Origin: Spirosoma panaciterrae DSM 21099
GTDB taxonomy: Bacteria; Bacteroidota; Bacteroidia; Cytophagales; Spirosomataceae
Direction of reading: 5' to 3'
DNA length: 64,000 nucleotides
Assembly: GCF_000374025.1 (NCBI RefSeq)
Contig: NZ_KB893175.1
Span: 124,001 to 188,000 of the forward strand
Shown: positions 15,895-23,799 of the stretch, piece after piece
Layout of the letters: each line of letters opens with the position of its first letter
How positions within the stretch are numbered: the stretch's first letter is position 1
The notes under the pieces: generated by a model
The model's database searches: none
What the model saw: the letters and a program-made list of their open reading frames with translations, nothing else
What the model was told of the DNA's origin: nothing
Made by a program: the position numbers and the translations under genes

Positions 15895-17142
15895 ATGAAA
15901 GATTACCAATTTACGGCTGTTGAACGATTCCTTCGGTATGTCCAGATCGATACGCAATCGGACCCGCAGTCAACAGCCAATCCGAGTACTGCCAAACAGA
16001 AAGACCTTAGTCGGTTATTGGTAGAAGAATTGCATCGGATGGGAATCTCCGATGCTGAACTGGATGAATGGGGATACGTATATGCGACCATTCCGGCTAA
16101 TACCGATAAAACGACGGTTCCGACCATCTGCTTTTGTTCGCATGTCGATACCTCGCCCGATGTGACAGGAGAAGGCGTAAAACCGATTATTCATCAAAAC
16201 TGGAACGGTGGCGATATTATACTGCCCGACGATCCCGGTCAGGTAATTCGCCTGAACGAACATCCTGATCTTCAGCATCAGATTGGCAACGATATTATCA
16301 CGGCTAGTGGCACTACGCTACTGGGAGCTGATAACAAAGCTGGGGTGGCCGAAATTATGGATGCGGCTAACTACCTGCTCACGCATCCTGACCTAAAACA
16401 TGGCCGTATCCGGTTGCTTTTTACGCCGGATGAAGAGGTGGGGCGGGGTACCGAAAAAGTAGACATTCAGAAGCTGGGGGCCGATTTCGGCTACACCATC
16501 GATGGAGAAGCTTTGGGTACGCTCGAAGACGAGACCTTCTCGGCCGATGCCGTAAAAATTACCATTCGGGGAGTCAGCACACATCCGGGTTTTGCCAAAG
16601 GTAAGCTCGAAAACGCCCTGAAAATAGCGGCCGATTTGCTGGCGGCTCTTCCCAAAAATGCCCTTTCGCCCGAAACAACCGAAGAGAAAGCGGGCTTCGT
16701 TCATCCAACGCGGCTGGATGGTAATCAGGACCAGGCTGTGCTTGAATTTATCATTCGCGATTTTACCGAGGTGGGCCTGCAGGAGAAAGAATTGTACCTG
16801 CAAAATATGCTCAACGATGTATTGGCAAGCTACCCCGGCTCGTCGGCACAATTTGTGGTTAAAGAACAGTACCGCAACATGAAAAACGTGCTGGACCAGT
16901 ACCCGGCCGTGGTCGATAATGCATTGGAAGCCATCCGGCGGGCTGGCCTAGCGGCTCAACGACGCAGTATTCGGGGCGGTACGGATGGGTCGCGACTGTC
17001 ATTCATGGGGTTGCCCTGTCCTAATATATTTGCCGGAGAGCATGCGTTTCATTCGCGGCTGGAATGGGTTTCGGTTCAGGATATGCAGAAAGCGGTTGAA
17101 GTTATCGTAAATGTAGCCAGGGTCTGGGAAGAACGGAGTTGA
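15895..17142 (+). CDS. pepT: Peptidase T (tripeptide aminopeptidase)
   Basis: M20B zinc metallopeptidase removing N-terminal residues from tripeptides in the cytoplasm. 415 residues, normal for PepT. Metal ligands and catalytic residues are visible: H83 and D85 in FCSHVDTSPD, D146 in LGADNKAG, and E180/E181 in TPDEEVG. The dimerisation domain contains IRGVSTHPGFAKGKLENA, and the C-terminus carries RGGTDGSRLSFMGLPCPN plus AGEHAFHSRLEWV. Confidence 0.95.
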   Translation: MKDYQFTAVERFLRYVQIDTQSDPQSTANPSTAKQKDLSRLLVEELHRMGISDAELDEWGYVYATIPANTDKTTVPTICFCSHVDTSPDVTGEGVKPIIHQNWNGGDIILPDDPGQVIRLNEHPDLQHQIGNDIITASGTTLLGADNKAGVAEIMDAANYLLTHPDLKHGRIRLLFTPDEEVGRGTEKVDIQKLGADFGYTIDGEALGTLEDETFSADAVKITIRGVSTHPGFAKGKLENALKIAADLLAALPKNALSPETTEEKAGFVHPTRLDGNQDQAVLEFIIRDFTEVGLQEKELYLQNMLNDVLASYPGSSAQFVVKEQYRNMKNVLDQYPAVVDNALEAIRRAGLAAQRRSIRGGTDGSRLSFMGLPCPNIFAGEHAFHSRLEWVSVQDMQKAVEVIVNVARVWEERS

Positions 17143-17292
17143 GCAATAGACCGTATATCGGTATTATTGAACAATCCATCATATCTGTGGGTTGAGTGAC
17201 AAGGCGGTCAGGTTAGTTTGTATCAGGGTTCGTTTATCAAATGGAAACCATGGCGTAAACTGAACTGACCGTTTTTTATAAACGTCACGGAT

Positions 17293-18261
17293 ATGGAAAG
17301 CGAACAAGAACTGGATGTGCCGATAACGGTCGGCGCGAAAAGCCCTTATGATGTAACCGCCGATGTAGCGGGCTTGAAGACACTGTTTGTCAATGTTTTT
17401 TTTATTGGGGAACCCGGTCATGGTAATCCCTGGGTGCTGGTCGATGCCGGTTTGATGGGCTATGCCAGTTCTATAAAAAGTCGGGCTGAGGAGCTGTTTG
17501 GACCCGGTACTAAACCCAAAGCCATTGTGTTAACCCATGGGCATGCCGACCATGCGGGCTCCTTGAACGTATTGCTGAACGACTGGGATGTACCCGTTTA
17601 TGCGCATCGGCTGGAAATCCCGTACTTAACCGGAATGTCGAGTTATCCTCCGCCCGATCCGGCCATTGGCGGTGGAGGAATGTCGTACATGTCCTGGATT
17701 TTTCCCATTGGCCCTATGAACTTTGGGGATGCCATTCAGCCGATTGCGGAGAATGGGCTAATCCCTGAACTACCCGATTGGCGAGTTATTCATACGCCTG
17801 GCCATGCACCTGGGCACATATCCCTGTTCCGCGATAAAGACCGGACACTCATTGCGGGCGATGCGTTCGTGACCACCAACCAGAACGCTATTACAGCGGT
17901 GGCTACCCAGCGGGAAGAGTTTCACGGGCCGCCTGCCTATTTTACCTGCGATTGGGAAGCGGCCAAACAATCGGTGATTAAGCTGAACAACCTTAATCCG
18001 CTGGCGGCCGGAACCGGACACGGTGTATCGGTACGCGGGCTTGATCTGGAATTAGGGTTAAATCGGCTTGCACACGAATTCGAATCCCGTTCGATTCCTT
18101 CGTCAGAGGGCCGATACGTGAAACAGGCGGCTATAACCGATGAATATGGAATTGTAGAAATGCCAACGCCGGTTTCGTTTCATGTCGCACGGGGTCTGGG
18201 TCTGGGATTAGTGGCTGGTTTACTCACCTACATGATCTGGTCCATTCAGCGTAATCGATAA
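17293..18261 (+). CDS. MBL-fold metallohydrolase with C-terminal membrane anchor
   Basis: 322 residues. Zinc motifs of the metallo-beta-lactamase fold are LTHGHADHAGSL, HTPGHAPGHIS, AGDAF and the final GTGHG. A region rich in glycine (PAIGGGGMSYMSW) precedes the third motif, perhaps an active-site loop. The C-terminus ends in one hydrophobic helix (LGLGLVAGLLTYMIWSI) followed by QRNR, a tail anchor uncommon for this superfamily. The reaction is unknown. A terminator lies 40 bp after the stop. Confidence 0.85.
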   Translation: MESEQELDVPITVGAKSPYDVTADVAGLKTLFVNVFFIGEPGHGNPWVLVDAGLMGYASSIKSRAEELFGPGTKPKAIVLTHGHADHAGSLNVLLNDWDVPVYAHRLEIPYLTGMSSYPPPDPAIGGGGMSYMSWIFPIGPMNFGDAIQPIAENGLIPELPDWRVIHTPGHAPGHISLFRDKDRTLIAGDAFVTTNQNAITAVATQREEFHGPPAYFTCDWEAAKQSVIKLNNLNPLAAGTGHGVSVRGLDLELGLNRLAHEFESRSIPSSEGRYVKQAAITDEYGIVEMPTPVSFHVARGLGLGLVAGLLTYMIWSIQRNR

Positions 18262-18299
18262 AACCTTGTGAACTAACGTATAATCACAAACACCGGATG

Positions 18300-18347
18300 T
18301 CTCCTCACTTGCTGGCAAAAAAAGCCGTAAGTGGGGAGATATTTTTT
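18300..18347 (+). terminator. Rho-independent terminator
   Basis: Stem TCTCCTCACTTGC / GTAAGTGGGGAGA (one mismatch and one wobble) with a T6 run at 18342-18347. It serves the MBL-fold gene. Confidence 0.75.
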
Positions 18348-18446
18348 GGGCGCTAGCTGCAATATGCTGCTTATTTTCCCAATTTGAGGCTAATCCCATT
18401 AACTATTTAGGGCTTATGTGCTTATACAGCTATAGAGCGAATAGGC

Positions 18447-19025
18447 ATGAAAGAACGAATTATTGCCGAAGCCCGGCACCTGTTTAATCAGTTTGGCGTG
18501 CGAACCGTCAGGCTGGAAGATATTGCCCAGGAACTCGGTATCTCGAAAAAGACCGTTTATCAGTATTTCGCTAGTAAGGAAGAACTGGTTCAACGGATGC
18601 TGGAAAATCAGTTGAACGAAAACCTGCGTGAAGCTACTGCCATTCTAACGCGGATAGATAATCCGATTCTGGAAGCCCTGTTAATCTGGAATCGACTGAT
18701 CCATTACCGACGGACCGTAAACCCAAACTTGTTCCGGGATATTGAGCGTCATTATCCCACCGTCTGGAGTTTCTTTCAGCAGTTCCGGGCCGAGTATATC
18801 CGAACCATTCTGGTCAGCAACCTGCAGCACGGCATTGAACTGGCTATGTACCGGGCCGATCTGGATCTGGCCGTAATCGCCTGGTTATGGGCCGACCAAA
18901 GCCAGCGGGAAACGCCCTACGAAAACTCCGACGACGCCATTAAGCATCATTTCATCCGTGGTTTGCTGACCCGCGAAGGCCTTGAGTTGTACGAGAAAAC
19001 GAAAGCAGAATCGGCTGGGGTATAG
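18447..19025 (+). CDS. TetR-family transcriptional regulator
   Basis: 192 residues. The N-terminal DNA-binding domain has ARHLFNQFGVRTVRLEDIA followed by the recognition helix GISKKTVYQYFASKEEL. The C-terminal part is an all-helical ligand/dimerisation domain (about 60-190) with no recognisable ligand class. The gene stands alone, 155 bp before the esterase gene in the same direction. Control of the esterase is possible but not shown by any operator that could be read. Confidence 0.9.
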   Translation: MKERIIAEARHLFNQFGVRTVRLEDIAQELGISKKTVYQYFASKEELVQRMLENQLNENLREATAILTRIDNPILEALLIWNRLIHYRRTVNPNLFRDIERHYPTVWSFFQQFRAEYIRTILVSNLQHGIELAMYRADLDLAVIAWLWADQSQRETPYENSDDAIKHHFIRGLLTREGLELYEKTKAESAGV

Positions 19026-19180
19026 GCAGAGGGAAATCCGGTGAAAATCAGAAACAAATGCCTCATCTGGAGAGTAAAAAAGGTTCATTGTGTCTTTTTG
19101 ACAATAAGCTTATTCCTTTACTCGTCTGGGATTTTCAGTAGCAGAGTTAACCGATCTTTAACTTTTTAATACAGTCAACG

Positions 19181-20836
19181 ATGAACGCTTCAAGACGCAA
19201 TTTTTTGCAATCGCTGGGAGTTGGTGTGGCCGGTTTAGGCGTACCATATTCGACGGATGCCGCTCCGAATCGCCCTAAAGTGACAAAGCCGACAAGTGAC
19301 GATCAAGTGCTATTTGTAGGCGATACCATTGCAGTGGCCAGCACCGAATACGGTAAGGTCAGAGGGTTTATCCTCAGAGGCATTCATCAGTTTCTGGGCA
19401 TTCCATATGGAGCTGATACCTCTGGCAAGAATCGGTTTATGCCGCCCCAAAAACCTACTCCCTGGACCGACATTCGGCCCGCGTTGTGGTGGGGGAACTC
19501 GGCTCCCCAGATTATGGAAAAACGCTACGCCAATCCGTATGCTTCGTTTGTCGACCACTGGAATTACGACGATGTATCGGAAGATTGTCTGAAGCTAAAC
19601 GTATGGACACCGGCACTGGACAAACAAAAACGTCCGGTCGTGGTCTGGCTGCACGGGGGTGGTTTCACCAATGGAAACGGCATCGAGCAGGACGGCTATC
19701 ATGGCGAAAATCTGGCCCGGTTTGGCAATGTGGTTTTCTGTTCGCTCAATCACCGGCTTGGCCCGCTGGGCTATACCGATCTGAAAGCGGTGGGTGGTCA
19801 TGCTGCTTCGGGCAACGTGGGTAACCTGGATATGGTTGCAGCTCTGGAATGGGTCAAAAACAACATTGCTAACTTTGGCGGAGATCCTAACAACGTAACC
19901 ATTATTGGGCAGTCGGGTGGGGGAGCCAAAGTCACGACGCTCATGAATATGCCATCAGCTAAAGGACTTTTTCATAAGGCGGTCGCTCTAAGTGGCAGTT
20001 CACTGGCAGGAGCTAATAAAGACTATGCCGAAAAACTGGGCCAGAAGGTGATGGAAGAAGCCGGGCTGAAACCTGGCGAAATCGAGAAACTGCAGCAACT
20101 ACCCTGGCTGGAATACATTGCCGTGGCGAATCGGGCGGTCGAAAAAATGGCCGATGAAGCCAAACGGATGGGTATCCAGCGGGGAGGATATTCGCCCGTT
20201 GGCGATGGGGAATATCTCAACAGTGGTGCATTTTTCAGCGATCCGAACCATTTCTCGGCCGACATTCCGCTGATGATTTGCACGACCTTCCACGAGATGA
20301 ATCCCAATCGTACCGATGCATCTTTGGAGGCTATTTCGATGGATCAGGTCAAGGAAAAGCTTAAACCCCGATTTGGCGATAAATCGGGCGATATTGTCGA
20401 TGCCTATGCCCGGAATTTTCCGAAAGCCCGACCGATTGAACTTTGGGCACTGATCGTGTCGAACCGGAAAAACGCTGTTGCGGCTGCTGATGCCAAGGCG
20501 TCGCAACATAAAGCCCCCGTGTATGTAGCCTGGTTCGGCTGGCAGCCTCCGCTATTTGATGGCCGGATGCGGGCGTTCCATTGCGACGACATTTGTTTCT
20601 GGTTCTACAACACCGATCTGATGCTGACCCATACGGGCGGAGGGAAGCGGCCACGCGCGTTGTCAGAAAAAATGGCTGGCTCCTTTATCAATTTTGCAAA
20701 AACCGGCAATCCGAATGGCGGTGGCCTCCCCAACTGGAAGCCCTATACAACGCAGAACGGTGAAACTATGATTCTGGACGATGTGCCTGCGCTAGCCAAC
20801 GACCCCGACCGCGAAGCCCGGAAAGCACTCGCCTAA
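19181..20836 (+). CDS. Type B carboxylesterase with Tat signal
   Basis: 551-residue alpha/beta hydrolase of the carboxylesterase/cholinesterase family. The twin-arginine leader SRRNFLQSLGVGVAGLG predicts export as a folded enzyme. Hallmarks are FLGIPYG, EDCLKLNVWTP, the oxyanion-hole WLHGGGF and the nucleophile S245 in GQSGGGAKV. HEMNPN may provide the acidic residue and FHCDD the histidine. The natural ester is unknown. The gene converges on the PepSY gene, with a long perfect hairpin between. Confidence 0.88.
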   Translation: MNASRRNFLQSLGVGVAGLGVPYSTDAAPNRPKVTKPTSDDQVLFVGDTIAVASTEYGKVRGFILRGIHQFLGIPYGADTSGKNRFMPPQKPTPWTDIRPALWWGNSAPQIMEKRYANPYASFVDHWNYDDVSEDCLKLNVWTPALDKQKRPVVVWLHGGGFTNGNGIEQDGYHGENLARFGNVVFCSLNHRLGPLGYTDLKAVGGHAASGNVGNLDMVAALEWVKNNIANFGGDPNNVTIIGQSGGGAKVTTLMNMPSAKGLFHKAVALSGSSLAGANKDYAEKLGQKVMEEAGLKPGEIEKLQQLPWLEYIAVANRAVEKMADEAKRMGIQRGGYSPVGDGEYLNSGAFFSDPNHFSADIPLMICTTFHEMNPNRTDASLEAISMDQVKEKLKPRFGDKSGDIVDAYARNFPKARPIELWALIVSNRKNAVAAADAKASQHKAPVYVAWFGWQPPLFDGRMRAFHCDDICFWFYNTDLMLTHTGGGKRPRALSEKMAGSFINFAKTGNPNGGGLPNWKPYTTQNGETMILDDVPALANDPDREARKALA

Positions 20837-20842
20837 ATAACA

Positions 20843-20914
20843 AATCGAACACAGCTTGTTAGGCTAATTATGATTGACGCAGTTCATAATTAGCCTAACA
20901 AGCTGTGTTCGATT
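20843..20914. terminator. 31-bp perfect hairpin between convergent genes
   Basis: Arms 20843-20873 and 20884-20914 are perfectly complementary (31 bp) around a 10-nt loop. Position between two convergent stops suggests a bidirectional terminator or RNA 3'-end stabiliser, though T runs are short. It resembles the hairpin at 8450-8520 in architecture. Confidence 0.7.
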
Positions 20915-20920
20915 AAAACG

Positions 20921-21604
20921 CTAAACGACTAGTAGCCAGTAGGCCAATCCCGTGGCAATGCCCCCGATAACTAACCAGCCAAGGCCACTAACCCGACGCT
21001 TTTTCAGAACGAGCAACAGCGCTAACCCGGTTATAGAAACCAGCGTCATGAATACAGCAGCAATGTCGATTACCCAGGCCCAGCCACGGCCCGTATCCCG
21101 ACCTTTGTGCAAGTCGTTGAGTACCGCCATTACTCCCATTTTGGTTTCTGTGATCTCGTAGCTTCCATCGGGTCGTTTCACAAACGCATCGGCCGAATAG
21201 CCCGGTCCATGAAAGGACAACGAGCACTCCCGGTCGTCGATCCGAAATTCGCTGACCATCCCTTTTAACTGGTGCGTTGCCCGCAGATATTCGACAATGG
21301 CCAGTTTATTGACAGAAGCAGTATCCGTGCCTGCTACCCACGAGGGGTTAAGTTTTCCTTTCAGTTCCGTGGTCTTGGTCGCATCGTCGAACCAGTCGGC
21401 ATGGTTGAGCGTAAGGCCCGTTACGGCGAAGAACAGCACTAGTACAAAGCTCACTACCGACAGATAGAGGTGTAGCCAGCGGGCCAACCCTGCCCAGCGC
21501 ACTCCCCCCTGCGACTTTGCGGCTGGCTGTTGCCGTACGGAGTGTCCATTAGCGAATTGGTGTTTTTTCGCGGTAATCCAGGGCGGCTGCTGTGATTTCG
21601 ACAT
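20921..21604 (-). CDS. PepSY-associated transmembrane protein
   Basis: About 227 residues. After a basic leader, the first helix (LARWLHLYLSVVSFVLVLFFAVTG is one continuous hydrophobic region) carries the family histidine pattern and is followed by LTLNHADWFDD. A periplasmic PepSY-like domain spans about 85-165. Two C-terminal helices (IDIAAVFMTLVSITGLALLL and LGWLVIGGIATGLAYWLLVV) surround a KKRR loop. Proteins of this kind carry electrons across the membrane with flavinylated partners. The start at 21604 gives a 56-bp overlap with the ApbE gene; more upstream ATGs would overlap further. It is co-transcribed with ApbE, which supports a redox role. Confidence 0.82.
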   Translation of the reverse strand: MSKSQQPPWITAKKHQFANGHSVRQQPAAKSQGGVRWAGLARWLHLYLSVVSFVLVLFFAVTGLTLNHADWFDDATKTTELKGKLNPSWVAGTDTASVNKLAIVEYLRATHQLKGMVSEFRIDDRECSLSFHGPGYSADAFVKRPDGSYEITETKMGVMAVLNDLHKGRDTGRGWAWVIDIAAVFMTLVSITGLALLLVLKKRRVSGLGWLVIGGIATGLAYWLLVV

Positions 21605-23054
21605 TTCCGGTGAGGGGTTGCTGTTTAACTTTTCCATTGAAGTCCATGGTCTGGCGGATAAGCTGATAAGAGCCATGCTCCCGTGCTGCTTCGATCAGGA
21701 CGGTGTATTTTCCCTGTTTAACATACTGGCCGTCGTCGTCTTTGCCATCCCAGACCAGCGTGTACTCACCCGGCGATCGGGTTGCACTGGTGACGGAAGC
21801 TGCTTTGTCGGTTTGCAGGCTATACCATTCCCGCAGATCGTGCAGCCAGCGCGGTTTATTGTACCAAAGAGCCAATTGCCGAACAGGTTTTCCGGATTCG
21901 TCTTCAACCCATACCGCCACAAAGGGTCGGTGCGAACGTCCCTCGAACCGGGCCAGTTCCAGCGTTATCTGTAATTCCTGACTGGGGTTCCATAGTTTGT
22001 CTTTAACGGGGAGCGAGATCAGATGCGCCGTCGTTAATGCTTCGGCAGAGCTGGACGACGGTTCTGGGACTGTAGCGGTCGGCCAGTTGGCACTGCTTAC
22101 GGTTTGACCATCGCGGGTGACCAACAGGTATTCGGTATTGGGGAACTGAGCAGCCAGCGCTTCGCTTTCGGAAGGAGACAGTACGTTGAAAGCCGTTGCC
22201 AATGCACCTGCCGTTACCGCATCGGGGTGTAGTACCGTGGCGCTGATAACCGCCTGAGCCGGTAAACCTGTGCGTGGGTCCATGATGTGCGACACCCATT
22301 GGTTGCCGATCTGATAACCCCTGCGGTAATTTCCACTGGTGGCTATCGCACTATTTTTTACCTGAAGCTGGGCAATGGGAGCGGCATTTTCGGCATCGGC
22401 CTGTGGGTTGGCAACGGAAACAGGTTCCTGCCAATGGCCCCGAACCACGATGTCGCCACCGCTATTGAGTACCAACCCATCTATACCCTGTACGTTGAGC
22501 GCCACCTCGGCGGCCCGATCCAGTACGTAGCTTTTGGTGAACGTATTGAGCCGAAGAGGAACCTGCGTTAAGCGCGTAGCGGTTTTCTGTTCGGCATCAA
22601 GTTGCCAATGGGCTTGATGAATAGTTTCTACTGCCTGTTGGCGTTCCGTTTCGGTAGGCACCGACTGCCGATCAGCAGCCTGCTGCCAAAGTTGATTGAG
22701 TTGCTGCGCGGCTGCGCTGACAGCGCCCGAGGTTTGGGTATTCCAGTGCTCGAATGCACGCAATACCGCAAACAGATCATCAGAAATAGCAACGGGTTCG
22801 TTGGTGGGAGCCGCCAGCCACTGACTAAATTCACTATCCGGTCGATAGCCGCTCAACACGGTATTGAGTCGGTCGATCTCGGACAAAATCTTTTGTTCGG
22901 CCAGACGGGCGGCTGTATAGGAGCGAGCCGAAAGTTTAAGGTCGAACGATGTGCCTAAGACATTTTCCAGGTGATTGATAAATAGACCGCTGGTAGCTGA
23001 GCCGGGCAAGCTGGCTATCAGTGGGGCAAGGCCTACGATGGAGATTGTATTCAT
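21549..23054 (-). CDS. ApbE-type FAD:protein FMN transferase fused to DUF2271
   Basis: 501 residues. Residues about 25-320 are ApbE, which attaches FMN covalently to Thr/Ser of exported redox proteins: NVLGTSFDLKL, LNTFTKSYVLDRAAEVA, GLVLNSGGDIVVRG, the SHIMDPRTGLPA motif and the C-terminal DAVTAGALATAFNVLS. Residues about 345-495 are a DUF2271 domain (PFVAVWVEDESGKPVRQLALW, GEYTLVWDGKDDDG). The hydrophobic N-terminus could be a signal peptide. The two domains are often separate, so the fusion is informative. With the overlapping PepSY membrane gene it looks like an extracytoplasmic electron-transfer unit; that role is inference. Confidence 0.88.
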   Translation of the reverse strand: MNTISIVGLAPLIASLPGSATSGLFINHLENVLGTSFDLKLSARSYTAARLAEQKILSEIDRLNTVLSGYRPDSEFSQWLAAPTNEPVAISDDLFAVLRAFEHWNTQTSGAVSAAAQQLNQLWQQAADRQSVPTETERQQAVETIHQAHWQLDAEQKTATRLTQVPLRLNTFTKSYVLDRAAEVALNVQGIDGLVLNSGGDIVVRGHWQEPVSVANPQADAENAAPIAQLQVKNSAIATSGNYRRGYQIGNQWVSHIMDPRTGLPAQAVISATVLHPDAVTAGALATAFNVLSPSESEALAAQFPNTEYLLVTRDGQTVSSANWPTATVPEPSSSSAEALTTAHLISLPVKDKLWNPSQELQITLELARFEGRSHRPFVAVWVEDESGKPVRQLALWYNKPRWLHDLREWYSLQTDKAASVTSATRSPGEYTLVWDGKDDDGQYVKQGKYTVLIEAAREHGSYQLIRQTMDFNGKVKQQPLTGNVEITAAALDYREKTPIR

Positions 23055-23278
23055 GAGCAGAACAAGATAAATGCGTTCGTTTAGCGGTTGGTGGCGTTAT
23101 ACGGCTAATGATTCGTTATACGATAACGGCCGGAAAGTTATTGCCATTGGTAGCTAATCAAAAAAGAACCGATCCGAATGCCCATTCAGATCGGTTGAAT
23201 CGCTGGTTTTACCCTACGAATGTCTTCCCGGAAGCGTATCGTTCAGGTGTTGAGTTTAAAAAACGGCCACATACAGAT

Positions 23279-23536
23279 TTATCGGGTGGGTACACCTGCC
23301 TGTTGACTGACCAGCGTACATAATTCGCCAACCGTCAGCCTGGGTGTGAGTACTTCGTCGGGTAGTACCACACCAAAATGGGTTTCCAGTACAACGACGG
23401 CTTCGGTAAATTCCCACTCGCTCAGGCCCAGAGTGCCTTGCAGTTGCTGATAGGCGGCAATGGTTGAGTAGGGTAAGGTAAAGGTTCGGGAGAGAAATTG
23501 CTGTAGTTTTTGAAATACTCGTTCGTAGGTTGTCAT
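23279..23536 (-). CDS. Acyl-carrier-protein-like small protein without attachment serine
   Basis: 85 residues. The pattern LGLSEWEFTEAVVVLETHFGV, then VLPDEVLTPRLTVGELCTLV follows ACP helices II-III, with the typical ending TVGEL. At the place where an ACP has D-S-L, this protein has S-E-W, so it cannot carry 4'-phosphopantetheine at the usual position. A structural or regulatory role is possible; the ACP relationship rests on pattern only. It lies 225 bp upstream of the ApbE gene on the same strand. Confidence 0.6.
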   Translation of the reverse strand: MTTYERVFQKLQQFLSRTFTLPYSTIAAYQQLQGTLGLSEWEFTEAVVVLETHFGVVLPDEVLTPRLTVGELCTLVSQQAGVPTR

Positions 23537-23761
23537 GAATAGTGAATTTTTAGAAATGCGTAATGGATAACGATCCGTAAGTAGGCGTGGCCGTTCAAAC
23601 CAGTTCCCCTTATTCGTTATCCAGTGTTTCCATTTAGTCTGTCAACAGCCGTTTTAACAACCAGTTTGATCTAAAAAATAGTACGCATTGTTGATGTGTA
23701 TTGTTGTATTCTCTAGTACGCGTCAGGTACTTTTTTTGTTGCTTGCACATCCGATATAAAT

Positions 23762-23792
23762 CTGTATCGCGGGCTAAATACCCGCGATACAG
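23762..23792 (-). terminator. Hairpin after RND transporter gene
   Basis: Perfect 12-bp stem CTGTATCGCGGG / CCCGCGATACAG with a 7-nt loop, 8 bp beyond the RND stop codon. No long T run on the minus strand, so termination efficiency is uncertain. Confidence 0.6.
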
Positions 23793-23799
23793 AAATTGA

